Shown: positions 1 through 13,472, numbered from the stretch's first letter. The stretch is DNA of 64,000 nt from Fulvia fulva (GCF_020509005.1 NC_063015.1:744001-808000); one strand, 5' to 3'. Notes: generated by a model not told the origin, from the letters alone. Made by a program: numbers and translations.

Positions 1-3000
1 AATATAGCCTTAAGATAGTAGAAAAGCACTCCTTATCCTTTCGTGTCCTCTAATGCTTCAAATGCTAATAGTATAGACACTAAACCTATACGTGTATAAA
101 TAAGTAGGCCTACTCGAACTATATAGGAGACTATATATATAGGGACTATATATCGACTACGAGACGGTACGCGAACTGTCCGGGGCACTACCTATTATAT
201 AGTACGGAATGCCTATAGCGGAAACTAGCGAAAAACAAGGCAATTACAAACAGAACCGTCGCCCTAAGATTCTACGGCGACCGTAAGGCTAGCCTATACC
301 GGAACTAACTAGCGGCGGTCGGGTATAAGCGCCCTAGGGCCGAGAACGATATAAAGGATACGTAACCTAGGCCGTACGGGAGGCCACGTGCTCTACTAGC
401 TACGGCGAGGGAATCTAACTAGGCCCGGCTCCCCTTTAGTATATAGCCGATAGGCGTAGACTAGGACGTATAGGGTAGTAGGACATAGGACGATATAGAG
501 GAAATAATTATCGATACCGATAACTAGCCTCGATACGCTTAGTATTATCTAGTATAACGTCAACTATAGCAAGGATATAGTCTAGAACCATTTCCTATAC
601 GAGGCGGACCCGCGCGTCTACTACGTCCTTATAATCTAGGAGCTATAGATTAACCCGTACTATAAGAGACTAACGACCTACAAGTTACTAGGCTATACGA
701 CATACCTACGAGGCGACGGTAGACCCCGTACGTGCTTCTATATTAGTAAGGACATACTAGAATCCGACTAGGAGGTAGTGTACTACGTAGACATAGAAGG
801 CGGGGGCGATATTACCTCCCTCTACGTAGGTAGTACCTAGATATATAACCTATATATACAACCGCTAGCCTCGAGATCTAGCCGCGACCTAGGGGTCTAT
901 AGACACATAGACAGTGCGCTTAAGAGACAAGGGTACCACATCGTAGTAGGAGACTTTAATATACACTACCCTTCCTAGGAAAGCCTTATGTAGCCGCACC
1001 CTATAGCCGACGAAGTACTCGACTTAATAGCGAGCAACGTAATGGCCCTTAATACCCCGAAGGACCTAGGCACCTAGAAGAGAGGGGGACTCTAAGGCAC
1101 GATCGACCTCTCCTAGATCTTAGATAGCTACTACTACACGGTAACCTACTATAGGATCGAACATAAACTCGAGGCGTCGTCAGACTATATGCTAGTCAGG
1201 ACCTCTATTACGATATAGATACAACGTATACTAGCGGGAACCCCTAAGCCAAACTAGGGAAAGGCCTACTAGGCCAATATCTAGGCGTACCTCGATAACT
1301 CTAAGAGGCTAGTCTAGATCGCGTAGTAGCAATATAACAGTAAAGACGAGATAGACGAAGTAGTCTAGGGGTTGATAGACGAAATAAGAAAAGCGACCTC
1401 ACTTCACGTTCCGCTTGCCTAACTAACGACATAGTCTAAACTATACTAGACGCCGGAGTGCACTACGGTAGTAAGAGAAGTAAGGAGAGCCCGCCGGGTA
1501 TAGACGAGTAGCTATAGCGAGGAGGCCTAGAACGTATATAGGGAGGCATACTAATAGAAGAAAGCTATAATACGGAGGGAGAAAGCAGTCGGCTAGAGGG
1601 CTATAGTAGAAGAAATCGCCGGCAAGCTAGAGAGGATGTAGAAGCTAGCGAAATGGGCCCGACAGGACCCTACACAGGGCCCCTCCTTCTCTATCCTAGC
1701 GCTACAATCGCCTAGTAGCCCGGTTAGCGACCCCGAGGCTAAGGCGCGTCTACTAGCTAGCAAGTTCTTCCCGCCCCTAGTCGAGGCTAATCTAAGCGAC
1801 ATAAACAGCTCTACTCCCCTAGCCCCTAGTATCGCGGTCTAATAGGAGGTGTCCGAGGGAGAAGTTGCCGCTATACTAAGGAAGTTGCCGGCGAAGAAAG
1901 CCCCGGGGCCGGATAGGATCCCAAACGAGCTACTAAAGAAGTGTAGAGATCAACTAGCCCTAGTAGTTATAGCGATCTTTAACGCCTACCTATAGACCGG
2001 GTACTACCCGATAGCTTTTAAACAATCGACGATAGTGGTCCTACGCAAGCCGTAGAAGGAAGACTATACGTAGGTAAAGTCGTACCGCCTAATTACGCTC
2101 CTTAACACTCTTAGGAAGGCGCTTAAGAAGCTAGTTATAACGAGACTCTCCGAGGCGGTAGAGGAACACTCCCTACTCCCGGACACCTAGATAGGTACGC
2201 GCCTATAGCGATCGACGCTATCCGCGATAGAACTTATCACCTCTTAGGTAAAGGCTATCTAGTATAAGAATAGGGACAAGGTGGCTTCCTTACTTAGCCT
2301 AGACATATCGGGAGCCTTCGACTACGTATTACACCCGCGGCTACTCTATATCCTAAGGTCGAAAGGACTCCCTAAGTAGCTTATTAACTTCGTACGGTCC
2401 TACCTCTAAAACCGTAGTACGTCGATCCTAGTCGGCTAGTATAGAAGCCTATTTTAAGTAGTCTATACTAGAATCCCGTAAGGCTTAACGCTAGTACCTA
2501 TTCTGTTCCTCTTCTTTATAGCGACGCTACTCCTAGCCCTAGAATCCTAGAACACCGCTACGAGCGGCTTCGTAGACGACATAAACATCCTAGCGTAGTC
2601 TTCCTCGACTAAGGAGAACTATAGGCTACTAGAAGAGAAGTATAAGATCTACGAGGACTAGGCTAGGAGGCACGGGGCTCGGTTTGCCCTAGAAAAGTAC
2701 AATCTAATACACTTTACGCGCCGGCTACGGTTCTATAATATATAAGCTTCTATCTAGATATAGGGGTATACGACTAACCCGGCAAATCAGCTTAGGATCC
2801 TCGGACTATAGGTGGACCCGGCGCTACGGTAGAGGAAGCACGTATAGGCAATATTACGGAAAGCTAAATAGAATATAGCATTATACTAGAGGCTCACTAC
2901 GTCTATATAGGGGGCGGACTTCCGGTAGTCACGACTTCTATATACGGCTATTATACGGCCAGTCCTTACCTATAGTAGCTAAGTATAGTCCTTAGGCGAG

Positions 3001-4015
3001 AGGGCCTACCTATCGAAGGGACTCGTCGCGCCGCTAGCGAAGATCTAAAACTAATGCCTAAGGAAGGTCACCGGGGTATATAAGTCGATACTAACGAGGA
3101 TACTTAAGTACGAGACCGCTATACCGCCGATCGACCTATATATCTAGGGACTACGGACCTCCTACTTAGGCAAGTCGGCATAGTACCTAGTATAGAAGGT
3201 CATCGCCAGTACAGTCGTAAGGGCCCGCGAATCAGTACTAGCGTATAGGAGCATTCGACCCGGAAACGAGCCGAACTACCGGGCAAGGGACGAATAGCTA
3301 GTAATACAATAGGAAGGTAAGAAATCGTTTATAGAGCAACTATAGAAAGAGAGGTAGAACAACTAGGTTATAGGGTATAGTAAACGCCCTTAGCTAGCGG
3401 GACAACCTAAGGAATAGTTAGCTATAAAATCCGCGGTTAAGTACCCCCCGAAGCTTATCTACTACCGCCTTACGAGGGTATAGAGTAGTATAGCAACCTA
3501 ACTACGAAGCGAACACATCGGCCTCTAGGGGTACCTATTATAGAGGAAGGTTCTAGGATATACGAATACTAGCTACCCCTACGGCTATCGCTCCTAGAAC
3601 GTACGGTACGTACTCCTCGTCTATCCGAGGTAGTCGCTAGGAAGGGGGGAGTAGATAGTAAAGGCGAGGAACCGGACGATTAGGGCACTTCTTAACAACG
3701 CTAAGGACCTACGGCGTATTACGAACTAGATACTAGAGAAGGGCTAGCTAGAATAGTACCGCCTAGTAGGAGTAGTGTAGGAAGAGAGGACACGACGTAG
3801 CGCGACGAGACCGGCTAGGAGCGGGGGCTAACGGGGTAGTAACATAGACTACGTACGTTTAGAGGGAAAGCTAATCTAGATAAGGAGTAGTCGGGGGCGG
3901 GAAGGGTTTTTACCTATTCGGGTTTCCCTTTGTACATAATAATAGATATATACCTATATAGGCCGGATAGGGTCCTAGAACAGGGGAATGACAAATCTAT
4001 CTATCTATCTATATT
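1..4015 (+). mobile_element. Heavily RIPped LINE (non-LTR retrotransposon), 5' end outside window
   Basis: This segment aligns base for base with 58.69-62.69 kb of the right-hand LINE, so about 1 kb of its 5' end lies outside the window. Almost every difference is C to T before A, or G to A after T, so CAG, CAA and TGG codons have become stops throughout. With those masked, the same protein order can be read: a zinc-knuckle end of ORF1, an endonuclease, a reverse transcriptase with an F-x-DD box, and a Cys/His end. CpG is largely kept. It ends in a short (ATCT)n tail, as does the right copy. It cannot encode protein. Seen: alignment and mutation type. Inferred: RIP as the cause. Confidence 0.9.
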
Positions 4016-4029
4016 ATAGAGTATGTGGG

Positions 4030-7000
4030 CTTAGCAAAGCTTATAAGGTATATAATCGGTCTTAGCCTATTAGGGTAATGACCCTATACGGCTATATAGC
4101 TATAGACTTAGTAGAATTCACTATCGCCTATAACGGTAATAGGTACCTCGTCTACTTCTACGATCTAGATACCTACAGACACTTCTAGTTCACTATTAAG
4201 AATAGGGATTAGCAATCGGTATTAGCTTACTTTAATAGCCTACTAAGCTTTATTAACTTCATTAGTCGTAGGTTCGTATACTTCTATAGCGACAACGAGC
4301 CCGCTATTAGGAAGGTGTTTCGCTTAGTCATTAATAATAACAAGATTAAATAGCACGTAACCGCGGAATACGCGCCTACGTAGGACCTAGTAGAAAGAGC
4401 TAGAGCTCTAATTATTACTATAAGTAGAACTATTCGTATCTACGTACGATTACCGGAAAAGCTTTGGCTAGAATACACTATAGTAGCGGTATATATCCTC
4501 TAGCGATCCCCTATCTAGTTAAAGGGCTAGAAGACCCTATTCGAATTAGTAATAGGACGAATTCCGAACGTAGGTCATATAGTAGTATATAGCTCCCTTG
4601 TATACGTGTTTATCTATAGACTAGATTAGCCTAGTAAGAGCAAGAAACTCTAAGAGAGAGCGCTTATAGGCTACCTTATAGGATACGACTCTACTAACAT
4701 CTACCGCGTATAGGACCTATTAAAAGATAGGGTTATACGAGTTAAGGACGTCCTCTTCGATAAGACCACGTTCTATGACCTATTACGCCTAATAGTAGAG
4801 TATACGACCCCTATCGAGAACATCGTAATAGCGAAACCGGCTAAAGAGCCTAAACAATACTACGACCTATATATCGCTTATTACGAGTAAGACATAGTAT
4901 AGGCCGAGGGGGTAGAAGAATAGGCTTAGTAGCCGTATACCTAATAACCTCGAGACGCCTACTAAAAGCTCCTTAGGTAAGAACTATACTAGCCGTAACA
5001 CCGCGAGTTAGTAATATATAACTAAAAAGACCGGCAAATCGAGTACGTAATAGATCACGTGACTCAAGACAATATATAGTAGTTAGTATACAACACTACT
5101 AACTACTACGACACCCTATAGTAGTAGATAATAGATGCCCTTACTATAGAAGACCGTAAGGAGATTATAGGTAACACGGACCCTAATCGCGAGCTATATC
5201 CATTTATATTTATATTACTAGAAGACGCGTTAATATATAACGCGTCTAATATACTACTCTTCCCCCTAGAGCTAGAGCTCTATATACTAGAGGAGTCTAA
5301 CTATATAGTTATAGAGAATCGAAAGCGCCTACGAACGGCCTACTTCTACTATATACTATACTAGATTATAGTCGCTAATATAATTATCGGCTAGATGTCC
5401 GGTATACGACCTAGAACACGCGCCTGTCGCGATAAGAGCGATCGAAGCCCTACACGAAGAGGTAATAGCCCTCTAAGGCGTGTTAATACTACTACCTCTA
5501 TATACCGCGATAACCTTCCGCCCGAACCTTCTAACTACCGAGCCGCTATAAAATACCGCTTCTCCTAATAGTAGATCGAAGCTATAGCTAAGGAGTTTGC
5601 TAAAGCCCTAGCAACAGGCACATTCAGATAGGTAACAAAGGAAGAGAAGGATTAGGATACTTAGTAAGAGGAGGGACTTTAGCTACTACTACCGCTTAAG
5701 TAGGTATATAAATACAAACTAGACGAGCACGGTATACTAAAGAGCTTTAAGGCTAGGCTATACGTAAGAGGCGATTTATAAGGAACATACTTAGATATAT
5801 ACGCCGCTATACTACTAGTAAGTATATTCCGCCTCTACTATACTATAGCCGCGAGCTTCGACCTAGAAGCCGAACAATTCGATATTATTAACGCCTTCCT
5901 AAACTCGGACCTACTATATACTATATATCTATAACCACCTCCTAGAATCGATAGGCCATCCTATAGACACGCCCTTAAGCTAGTTAAGGCCCTCTACGGT
6001 CTAAAGGAGTCCCCTTTATTATAGTATAACTCCCTAATCGAGACGCTAGCCTCCCTTAGACTAGTACCCCTATCGGACTCCGAATATATCTACTATAACA
6101 ACAAGGTTATGTTCTTCTTTTACGTTAACGACCTAGTTATACTCTACTACCGTAAGCATAAGGCCTATACTACTAATATTAAGTAGTAGCTACTTACTAA
6201 GTACGAGATATACGAGCTCGGTGATCTCTCCTAGTTCCTAGGAATCAAGGTTACGCGCGATAGAAACAAGCGCTTACTATAGCTCTCTTAAGAAGACTAC
6301 ATTAAGAAGCTAGCCGCCAAATTTAGTATATCTACGAATATACGCAAAACGACAGTACTAGTAGATTAACACCTTAATTAGACCGTTCTAGAGGGTTATT
6401 AACCCACCTCTATCGCCATCCTTACGTACTAATAACGTATAGGATCCCTTAACTTCGCCGCTATATATACGCGGCCTAACATCGCCTTTTCCTTATCTAT
6501 ACTATCGTAGTATCTAACTAAGCTAACTAAGACACACCTCAAGTTTATAGATCAGTACTTACGCTATCTCCTAGAGACTAAGAACCTCTACCTTATATAT
6601 AGCGCTAGCAAACACATCACTAGCCTTTATAGCTAACTAGAGCACCTCGGTAGTAACTACGAGTTCTTTAGAGTATCGGACGCGTCCTACGGCATAAATA
6701 ATGATAGGACTAGCTTAAATAGCTAGGTCTTTATACTGTTCGGTAGACTAGTAGATTATAAGGCATCTAAACAAATCACTGTTACTAAGTCCTTAATAGA
6801 GGCTAAGCTACTCGGGCTTTCGTAAGCCGCCTTAGAGCTTATATAGTAGGAACGAGTCTTCGCTAAGATATACCTTTAGTTCAATTAGCGTACCTATTTG
6901 TACTACGACAACACGTAGACTATCCGCCTTGTTAACTAATAAGGTCAAAAGCTGAATACGAAGCTACGCTACGTTAATATCTACTACTACTAGCTCCGAT

Positions 7001-7215
7001 AGCGAGACTAGCGCGGAGACATTAAGGTTAAGTATCTTAGTACTAACGACATGCCTATAGACGGGCTGACTAAGCTGCTTCTACTATAGAAGCATAAGCA
7101 CTTCGTTAAGCTACTTAATATAGCTAAGGAAGGCGTAGACCTACGTACCTTAGTACCCTCTATAGCCGTATTAGGAGGTAACGGGCTAATAGACGCCTAA
7201 GAAGCCCGTAGTAGC
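4030..7215 (+). mobile_element. RIPped Ty1/copia retrotransposon pol remnant (integrase, RT, RNase H)
   Basis: Reading TAA/TAG as Gln or Trp restores a copia-type polyprotein. An integrase core can be read at about 4.05-4.8 kb. A reverse transcriptase starts near 5.7 kb, with the Y-x-N-D-L-x-I box near 6.12 kb (copia usually has YVDD) and the ALYGLKxSP block near 6.0 kb. An RNase H-like region ends near 7.2 kb. The part upstream of integrase is missing because the LINE ends directly against it, so the LINE probably inserted into this element. The frame is destroyed by stops and it is not coding today. Confidence 0.85.
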
Positions 7216-9310
7216 GGCCTTACCTTATCTCGAAACGAACACCGAACGGCTTCATCTTTACGGACACCTCTCTAGAAGCGCTAGTAGGCGCAAAACACGG
7301 CTACTAGTAGCTACTAATGCTATAGACGATAACGAAGCTAGGGCAAAGTATCTACTATTCACCGGTACGGCCCTAGCACTATTATTAATAGGTGTTTCTC
7401 GGACTCCTATTGGCTAATAGCGCAAGGGCGAGAAACACCCCTATTACTAGTAGTAGCGTACGCGCGCGACAAAAGTAGCGCGTCTAATTAGAAAGCGAGA
7501 AACGCCTCTAACTTGCTACTAGCAATAACACTACCACCTTGTCACTACATTATCCGCTGCTTTCGCACCTTATATATAGCACACACTTGCCCAAAACAAA
7601 AAGGTGTCACTAACCTAAGGTGATGACCTTTAAAAGTGTAGAAAGTAAGGCACCCCGAAGGTACCTTTTTAACTTTCTAATACCGTTGCTCCGGTATTAC
7701 CTATTAGAGCCCTATTACACCTTATATAGTGCAAGCTCTGTCGTAGACAGCCTAGTACATTGCGACACTAACTAGTATCTTATACTCGTTAGGGGTAGAG
7801 CGAGCTCTCTTACTATTCGCCGGAGCGAAATAACTTAGTATAGAGTAATTATCGGACAATTTAATAAGTTGAGCGGACGACAATATATGTTTAAGTATAC
7901 GATAGGACTAAGGCTACCCCTGGATGGAATTCAGGACCTCTAATGTTTACCGGTAGGTAAGATAATTATATACTTAAGTAAAAGTCCGTATAATGGGACT
8001 ATTACCTAAGCTATCTTACCGGCAATAGTCACACATTCTATACTTTATTATATAGGTAACAATAGTAGAAGTGAAAGTGAGGAATAAGGGAAGGGGTACA
8101 AAGCTCACCTTACTCACCTCACCTTACTTTACTTAAAATAGCTGACTTACCCTTACTATAGTAGTAGCAATACTAAGGGCCTAACGTTACTGCTATAGGT
8201 AGGGGGGTAGTTATGACAGGGTGCACGCGATTATATAGGAATCAGCTCATTCACTCTAGCGCACGAGCTGAGGGGGTGTGTCGCGATCCGAGCGTATATA
8301 TAGGCAACATCCTATTATTAAAACTTGGGGCTACGTACGCTAAGAATCAGGTGACTAATGAGTTACCTATAGCCTCTTTAAGAGCAACACTTGTCCATTC
8401 TAGATAGACATATACAATATATAACCTGCTTTTGAAACACCCTATATAAGCCCGTATAATAACTTCCTACACTTCTAACGTAATACCTACGGCTACCTTA
8501 TAGGACTTTAGGATTAGTACTTCCTACTAATAGGCTATGGCCTGCCTAATAGCAGCAAATGTACATCTTATATAGGGCCGTTATATTGTGCCGTCTGTAC
8601 GATGCCTTCCTTATCGCTTGATCTAAAGGAAGGGATGACTCCGATAATATAGAGGGTGTCGCTATAGATAGGGTTATAGCGGGAATGTCCGTAATAATGT
8701 CTTCGAGGACCTAGTCAACCTGCTTTAATACTAGGTGTATTCTTATTAGCTTGAACTATGTTTCGTAGTTCTCTCTTATTAGAACAGGTACTACTCTCTT
8801 TCTTATAAACCTAGTCTCGTTCTATATTTTTTGGGGTTTAAGGGATAGGTTAGCTACCCTTAGGTAAAAGGATATATTCGGTCGTACGCGATCGGATCGA
8901 AATAGGATAAAACGAACGCGAGGTTAATAGCGGAGAGGATGGCTATCCGCCGGGAAGAGGAGGAAAGTCGAAGGATTGTGTTAGTACTAAGACACTATAG
9001 CGTAACTCTCTTAGTAGAGGGGGTTTCTAAGACACTACGGCTCTCTTAGAATAGACAGTTAGTCGATACGAACGCGATGTCCGGAGAGCGACTCTTCTTA
9101 GTAAGATCGCCTACTTATCTAAGGTATTAGTATAGGCTCCCTAACTCGGAGTCTAATAGTGCCTTACTAGGCTCTTTTACGTCTTATATATACCTATAGT
9201 ACGGCTGTAGCTTCCTATACAATGCGGGTACGGCCTCTAGTCTACCTTCCTTTTGTTCTAAAGAGGAATAACTCTAATACGACTTTATTAAGGGTGAAAT
9301 ACCGAGTTGC
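7216..9310. repeat. Degenerate repeat sequence, no gene seen
   Basis: TA-rich, RIP-like sequence with no credible coding region; the only short open frame (8213-8407) has no recognisable content. It holds a perfect 11-bp inverted repeat (7391-7401 with 7429-7439, 27-nt loop), and a related GAGAAACGCC block near 7498. Part of it is probably the downstream LTR of the copia element, but I cannot set its borders. On the minus strand, 8.9-9.3 kb reads as a stop-riddled protein-like stretch that may be leader or gag of the LTR element starting at 9329. Confidence 0.6.
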
Positions 9311-9339
9311 TAACCCGGGCTTATAACCTATTAAATAGG
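9311..9339 (-). repeat. LTR end and leader junction of a copia-type element (minus strand)
   Basis: The reverse complement of 9311-9328 (GGTTATAAGCCCGGGTTA) matches 62773-62790, and the adjoining TATTAAATAGGTACG matches the LTR end at 62.77 kb apart from C/T changes. The same LTR family is therefore present in both repeat blocks, here on the minus strand. The GC-rich leader could be the primer-binding site, but I cannot name the tRNA. Confidence 0.6.
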
Positions 9340-9344
9340 TACGA

Positions 9345-10129
9345 GTTACGTAGTAGTAGAAGACGGCGGATTATACGAAAGACAAAGAAGGACCTAATAG
9401 GATAGCGTGTATCTATATATAGTATCGCTAGTGTTAGTATAGGTAGATGCTAGGTGTCCGGATGTTTACTAGCCTATAGGCTAGTAAACCCTAGTCACGT
9501 GATCTAGTCACATAACACACCTACACCTATATGCTTGTCCTACGGCCTGTATATTCTTAACAGTTATAGGAATTTATAAATCGGGTATATAAAGATAAGA
9601 GAGAGTAGACCTATCTATTCTATTTCCTAACTTATACTATATTCTACTTACGCGGTCCGGATATATACTATCGCTAAGGATCGAGTTAAGCTAGTTCTAA
9701 AGTTCTAGGTTCTAAGGGTCTCCGGTTAGTAACTCGGCTAAGATAGAGGGCGTACGATATAGGTGTTACTATCGCTAAGTAGCGGCGGTAGGTCGTATAC
9801 TTAAAGGTCGTAGGGGAGGGCGTCGAGAGGCCTCGTCGGCGTTCTCTATTATCGCGAATTAATCGTACGGTCTAGTACTATTGTACTATCTCGGGCGGTC
9901 TCGGTATTGTACGTAGAGGTTAGCTCTCTACTCGTAGGTCGGCGTAACTAACTATTACGGGCGAGAGTACTATAACAGGGTAGGGTAAAGACATATATAG
10001 TTACGCGAGCTATCTAAGAGAGCGCGAGAAGCGCGAGAAGATAAAGTCGCGCGAATCGAGCTAGCGGGTACTAGCGGCCGCTAGCGCGCGGGCGTACGGC
10101 CGACGATACTATATTACGAGGCAGTTCGT
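9345..10129. repeat. Degenerate repeat sequence, unassigned
   Basis: TA-rich sequence with RIP-like composition between the LTR junction and the transposase remnant. It presumably contains the rest of the minus-strand LTR. No coding frame or RNA gene seen. Confidence 0.5.
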
Positions 10130-10942
10130 AAAAAGGGCTGTCTCGTAATAGTTACCGTCTTAGTACTAGGTACTAATATACTATTTACCTAGAAGGATAA
10201 CGTAGGGTAGGAGCGCTATTCCGTCTATATAGATAGTCTTAATTACTATTACCTATTCTTTATTACCCTATTAAACGATCTTTCTCTTTCTACTACGCCT
10301 TTCTAAACCCGTAACGACGCTCTAAGACGTAATGATACCTATTATAAACCCTGTCTCGTCGAAGTTATAGGTGTCCTAGTCAAGGATACTATACTTCTCC
10401 TTTATATTACGTATAAGCAAGAACCACTTCTCGATAACGTCTAGATCTTCTATTAGGGCTCGCTAACGATCGTATCTACGTATTATACGAACCTTTAGCT
10501 CACGATGCCGCCTAATAAACCTGTCTGTCTAATTAAGACTAGCGGGCTTAAGACCCTTCTCTTATAGCAATAAATCGGCTATTGCTCGTATACTAGCCTT
10601 TAATAGCGGGAAACCTCTAAGATCTAGCTCGAGTATATACTTAAGTATCGCCCTCTCTTCTAGCTCTATAAGCTTCTTCGAATTGGGCTCGTAGTCACCC
10701 CGAGGAGGTCGTCTATTCAATCGATACCCTAGTGTAGTTCGAGACGCGTCGTATACCTTTGTAGCAAGTCGATTCGAGATTGTCGTATCGCGTTTCGTGG
10801 CCTGGACAGCTAAGGTCAGTTTGGCCTCGTTTGAAGACAATACACGCTGTAATGGTGGTTGTATAGCTATATCTGTAGAAGTGGTACAGTTCTTAGCAAA
10901 AGTGGCCCGCTCGGTAGTATAGCCCGCTCGGTAGTAAAGCAC
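10130..10942 (-). mobile_element. Truncated, RIPped Fot1/pogo-family DNA transposase
   Basis: The first 126 residues (10942-10562) end in a helix-turn-helix of the kind at the N-terminus of fungal pogo/Fot1 transposases (LEERAILKYILELDLRGFP..). Beyond a stop, the minus strand continues with DTYNFDETGF near 10.36 kb, the first catalytic-Asp block of the DDE domain. ITSQ..VVTG and a QQGNKEQ block follow, all with Gln/Trp-to-stop changes. Homology fades near 10.13 kb, before the second catalytic Asp, so the element is truncated. No terminal inverted repeats found. Not functional. Confidence 0.8.
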
Positions 10943-11258
10943 GTTATTAGTTATAGAGATTTTAATAACTGATCTAGGGTAATAACTTGCCCTATATAAG
11001 GGCTAGTAAGGCACTACTTTCCAAAAAACATAGTTTTTTACACCTTACAACTTATACCCTGTACTTTCAAATCGAGATCCCTAAGTTCACAGAATCTTCG
11101 ATGTGTCTAGGAGCATCCCTTTGCAAACTCGTACACAAAAGTCTCTACCCTGGTTATACGGCTTTAAGCTGGATTGCGTTCACAGAATTGCCTATACAAG
11201 CTATGCAGCGACAGACCGGACTAGTTAGACTCTGTCGTTGTTAAGCAATGTTTAAAAC
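10943..11258. other. Boundary between repeat block and gene region
   Basis: About 300 bases in which the RIP-like composition gives way to ordinary gene-region composition. A short open frame on the plus strand (10987-11244) has no recognisable content and I do not call it. Confidence 0.5.
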
Positions 11259-12795
11259 TTAGACAGGGCCTCCGCACAGACTTGGACCGACAGAGTGTGT
11301 AAAGGGATCGACAAGACCGCCGATCGTGACCGAGAGACTTTTGAGTGCGGTGTAGCCGCTGAGATCGCCGAGAATGCGATACACCTCTTCTGATGCTTGA
11401 TTGTTGGCGCCGAGTATATGGATGTGATGTCGAAGATTGACCGTCAGCCGCTCCAGGCGATTTTTCGCCGTGCTGAATGCATAGCCGATCTCCAACCCGT
11501 AGGTGGACCAGTCTCCCGTGAAGTAATTGGGGTAAACGAGCTCGAAAGATGTCAAGAGCGGACATGAGCTCAATATTAAAGCTACCGTCTCCTGGTCGCA
11601 AATGCAGTTAAAAAGCTGGACTGACTTAATGTTGGCATATGTCAATGCGGGATCTAGAGCACAACGCCCAAGCCAGAGCCCTCCCAGAGAGGCGGAGTGA
11701 CGGTAAACGACATCCGTCACTGTGTCTAGTCTGAGCAGTGGTGCCGTGTGATGGAAAGAGCGAATCACGTCCCTGGTGGCTTTGTCTCGAAGAATGACCC
11801 GCTGAAGCGCTGGATGTGGCCTAGGTGCGTTGACGAGAGAGTTCTGTGTTGATCCGCGATCTGGTTGTATGCCCATAGCTCGTCACGCCACTTCGCGGAG
11901 TGCGGAGGTAAAAAGGCTGTCGTTATGTTGGCTTTGCCCGACGATATGAAGAACTTTCACTTTACGGCAGAGCAGCGCTAGGAGAGCGAATGCGGCGCTT
12001 TTAGAAGGGCCCAGTCAGCATGAAATCGAGAGAAGCTCGCATGAGCATCGGGGCGAAGCGCGGTCCATTGCAACACTCCGAGGCAACAACATGATACCGC
12101 ACAAATAAGCGGGATACCTACCTGCTGGCTCCAGTCTCGATACCAGCGTGTAGGACATCATTCAGCTCGCCTGGAGGCAGGATTTTTTCCACGCTGCTGT
12201 GTATGGCAGACAAACACTGCTGATAGTACGGAGGAGCCTCATACGATGGAGCTTTGGCAATCGCTTCGTCTGAAACGTTGCTTGTAGCATCCCCATAGTC
12301 AACCCGCCCTTCAGATGCGTTGGCAAGAGATCTCTCCCATCGTAGTCGTAGTCATGGTAGCCATACTCATTGTAGTTGTCGGCATCCTCAGTTTCCAAAT
12401 GTGTAGGATCCAGTACGATCTCGGTGACTAGTGGTACCCGACTTGGATTGATAGCAAGAGCCGCAAGAAAGAGCTGCGGACTGCTAAGCCGAGAACCAGG
12501 AAACACGCGATTGAAGATCGGTTCGACCAACCGATGCTACGGGATGTCAGTCAAGCCATTGGACTTGAGTCAGGACTAGTTGGGCTAGGATGCAATATCC
12601 TGGTGCAATGTCAGTCCGAGGAGTAGGGGTGTTTGCTTACAAAGATCGTGATGTACGAGAGACTGCAGCCAAGGTCGCGAGTGCGGCGGCGATATCGATA
12701 TTGCAGAGTCGAGGTTTATCAAGATGATCGACAGCTGGTAGTCGCAGGTGATCCAGTATCAAGATGATGATCTCCTCGGGTAAGTCGAGCAGCAT
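11259..12795 (-). pseudogene. F-box protein gene, decayed
   Basis: The first exon (from ATG 12795) gives MLLDLPEEIIILILDHL, an F-box-like opening, and ends at a GTAAGC donor (exon end 12641). The next block, from about 12539, reads LVEPIFNRVFPGSRLSSPQL and continues to about 12160, but its 3' half reads better in another frame, which runs to a GTAGGT donor near 12120. The last block carries LLCRKVKVLHIVGQ, then an in-frame TGA (11883-11885), then 205 residues from 11876 with leucine-spaced segments to a stop at 11259. F-box proteins recruit substrates to SCF ubiquitin ligases; the target is unknown. The first intron also fails to join in frame, so I see at least two lesions. It is the gene nearest the left repeat block. 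Confidence 0.55.
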
Positions 12796-12906
12796 CGTGT
12801 TGTTGTCGTTGAACACAGAACAAGAATGACTGGACGCTGTGTACTGTGTACAGATGCTGGAGAAGGATCCCTGTTGTACGACCCTGCCAAGTACTGCTGC
12901 TGTCAA

Positions 12907-13472
12907 TCAATTCTCATCAAAACTTGACCGCAAGTCAATTAATTCGTGTCGACGAGAGGAAGAGCGCGAAGATTGCTCCCTCCTCCTTTCACACAGCACA
13001 GCCTATGATGGCCCATACGTGCGACATGTATCATGGGTACGTCGTACAACAACATCCCTCGATCGTGGCTATCCTTGCTATCGCGTGTCGCCGGAACCTA
13101 GATCTATGACGCGGGCTGAGCTTTCCGATCTTGAAGGCTCTGAACGCGAACGCGGAAGGTGGCAGCAACAACGACAATGCATCAAGTACTCATCTCGATC
13201 ACACTTCAGGCAGCAAGATACAGCCATATCAGGTCGGACATTCGGCCATGAGGAAGACGGCACGGAGCAATTCGACCGGTCGATGCTTCGAAACCCGCTG
13301 AGTCACTGCAAATATGAGCTAGCCTAGTCCAATCATCCTTCCCAAAGTCTGTATCGGTTTACGCGCCTCCCGAGGAACCAACACATTTCGTTCCCATCAA
13401 CACGAAGGACTGCAGAACAAAGGCTCATGGCCACAACTTGAGCATCGAAAACTGGCCTGGGACTTCGCGGAA
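12907..13472. other. Divergent intergenic region between F-box gene and Zn2Cys6 regulator
   Basis: Upstream of both neighbours, which are transcribed away from each other. Overlapping open frames on both strands (about 12839-13327) have no recognisable content. No clear TATA box or operator picked out. Confidence 0.5.

Noticed and set aside
1..10900. Functional retrotransposon proteins in the left block
   Set aside because: Stops occur every few codons in all frames because Gln and Trp codons have been changed; nothing can be translated.
12839..13327. 162-codon plus-strand open frame upstream of the Zn2Cys6 gene
   Set aside because: Overlapped by another frame of similar length, no domain, and partly antisense to the first F-box exon.
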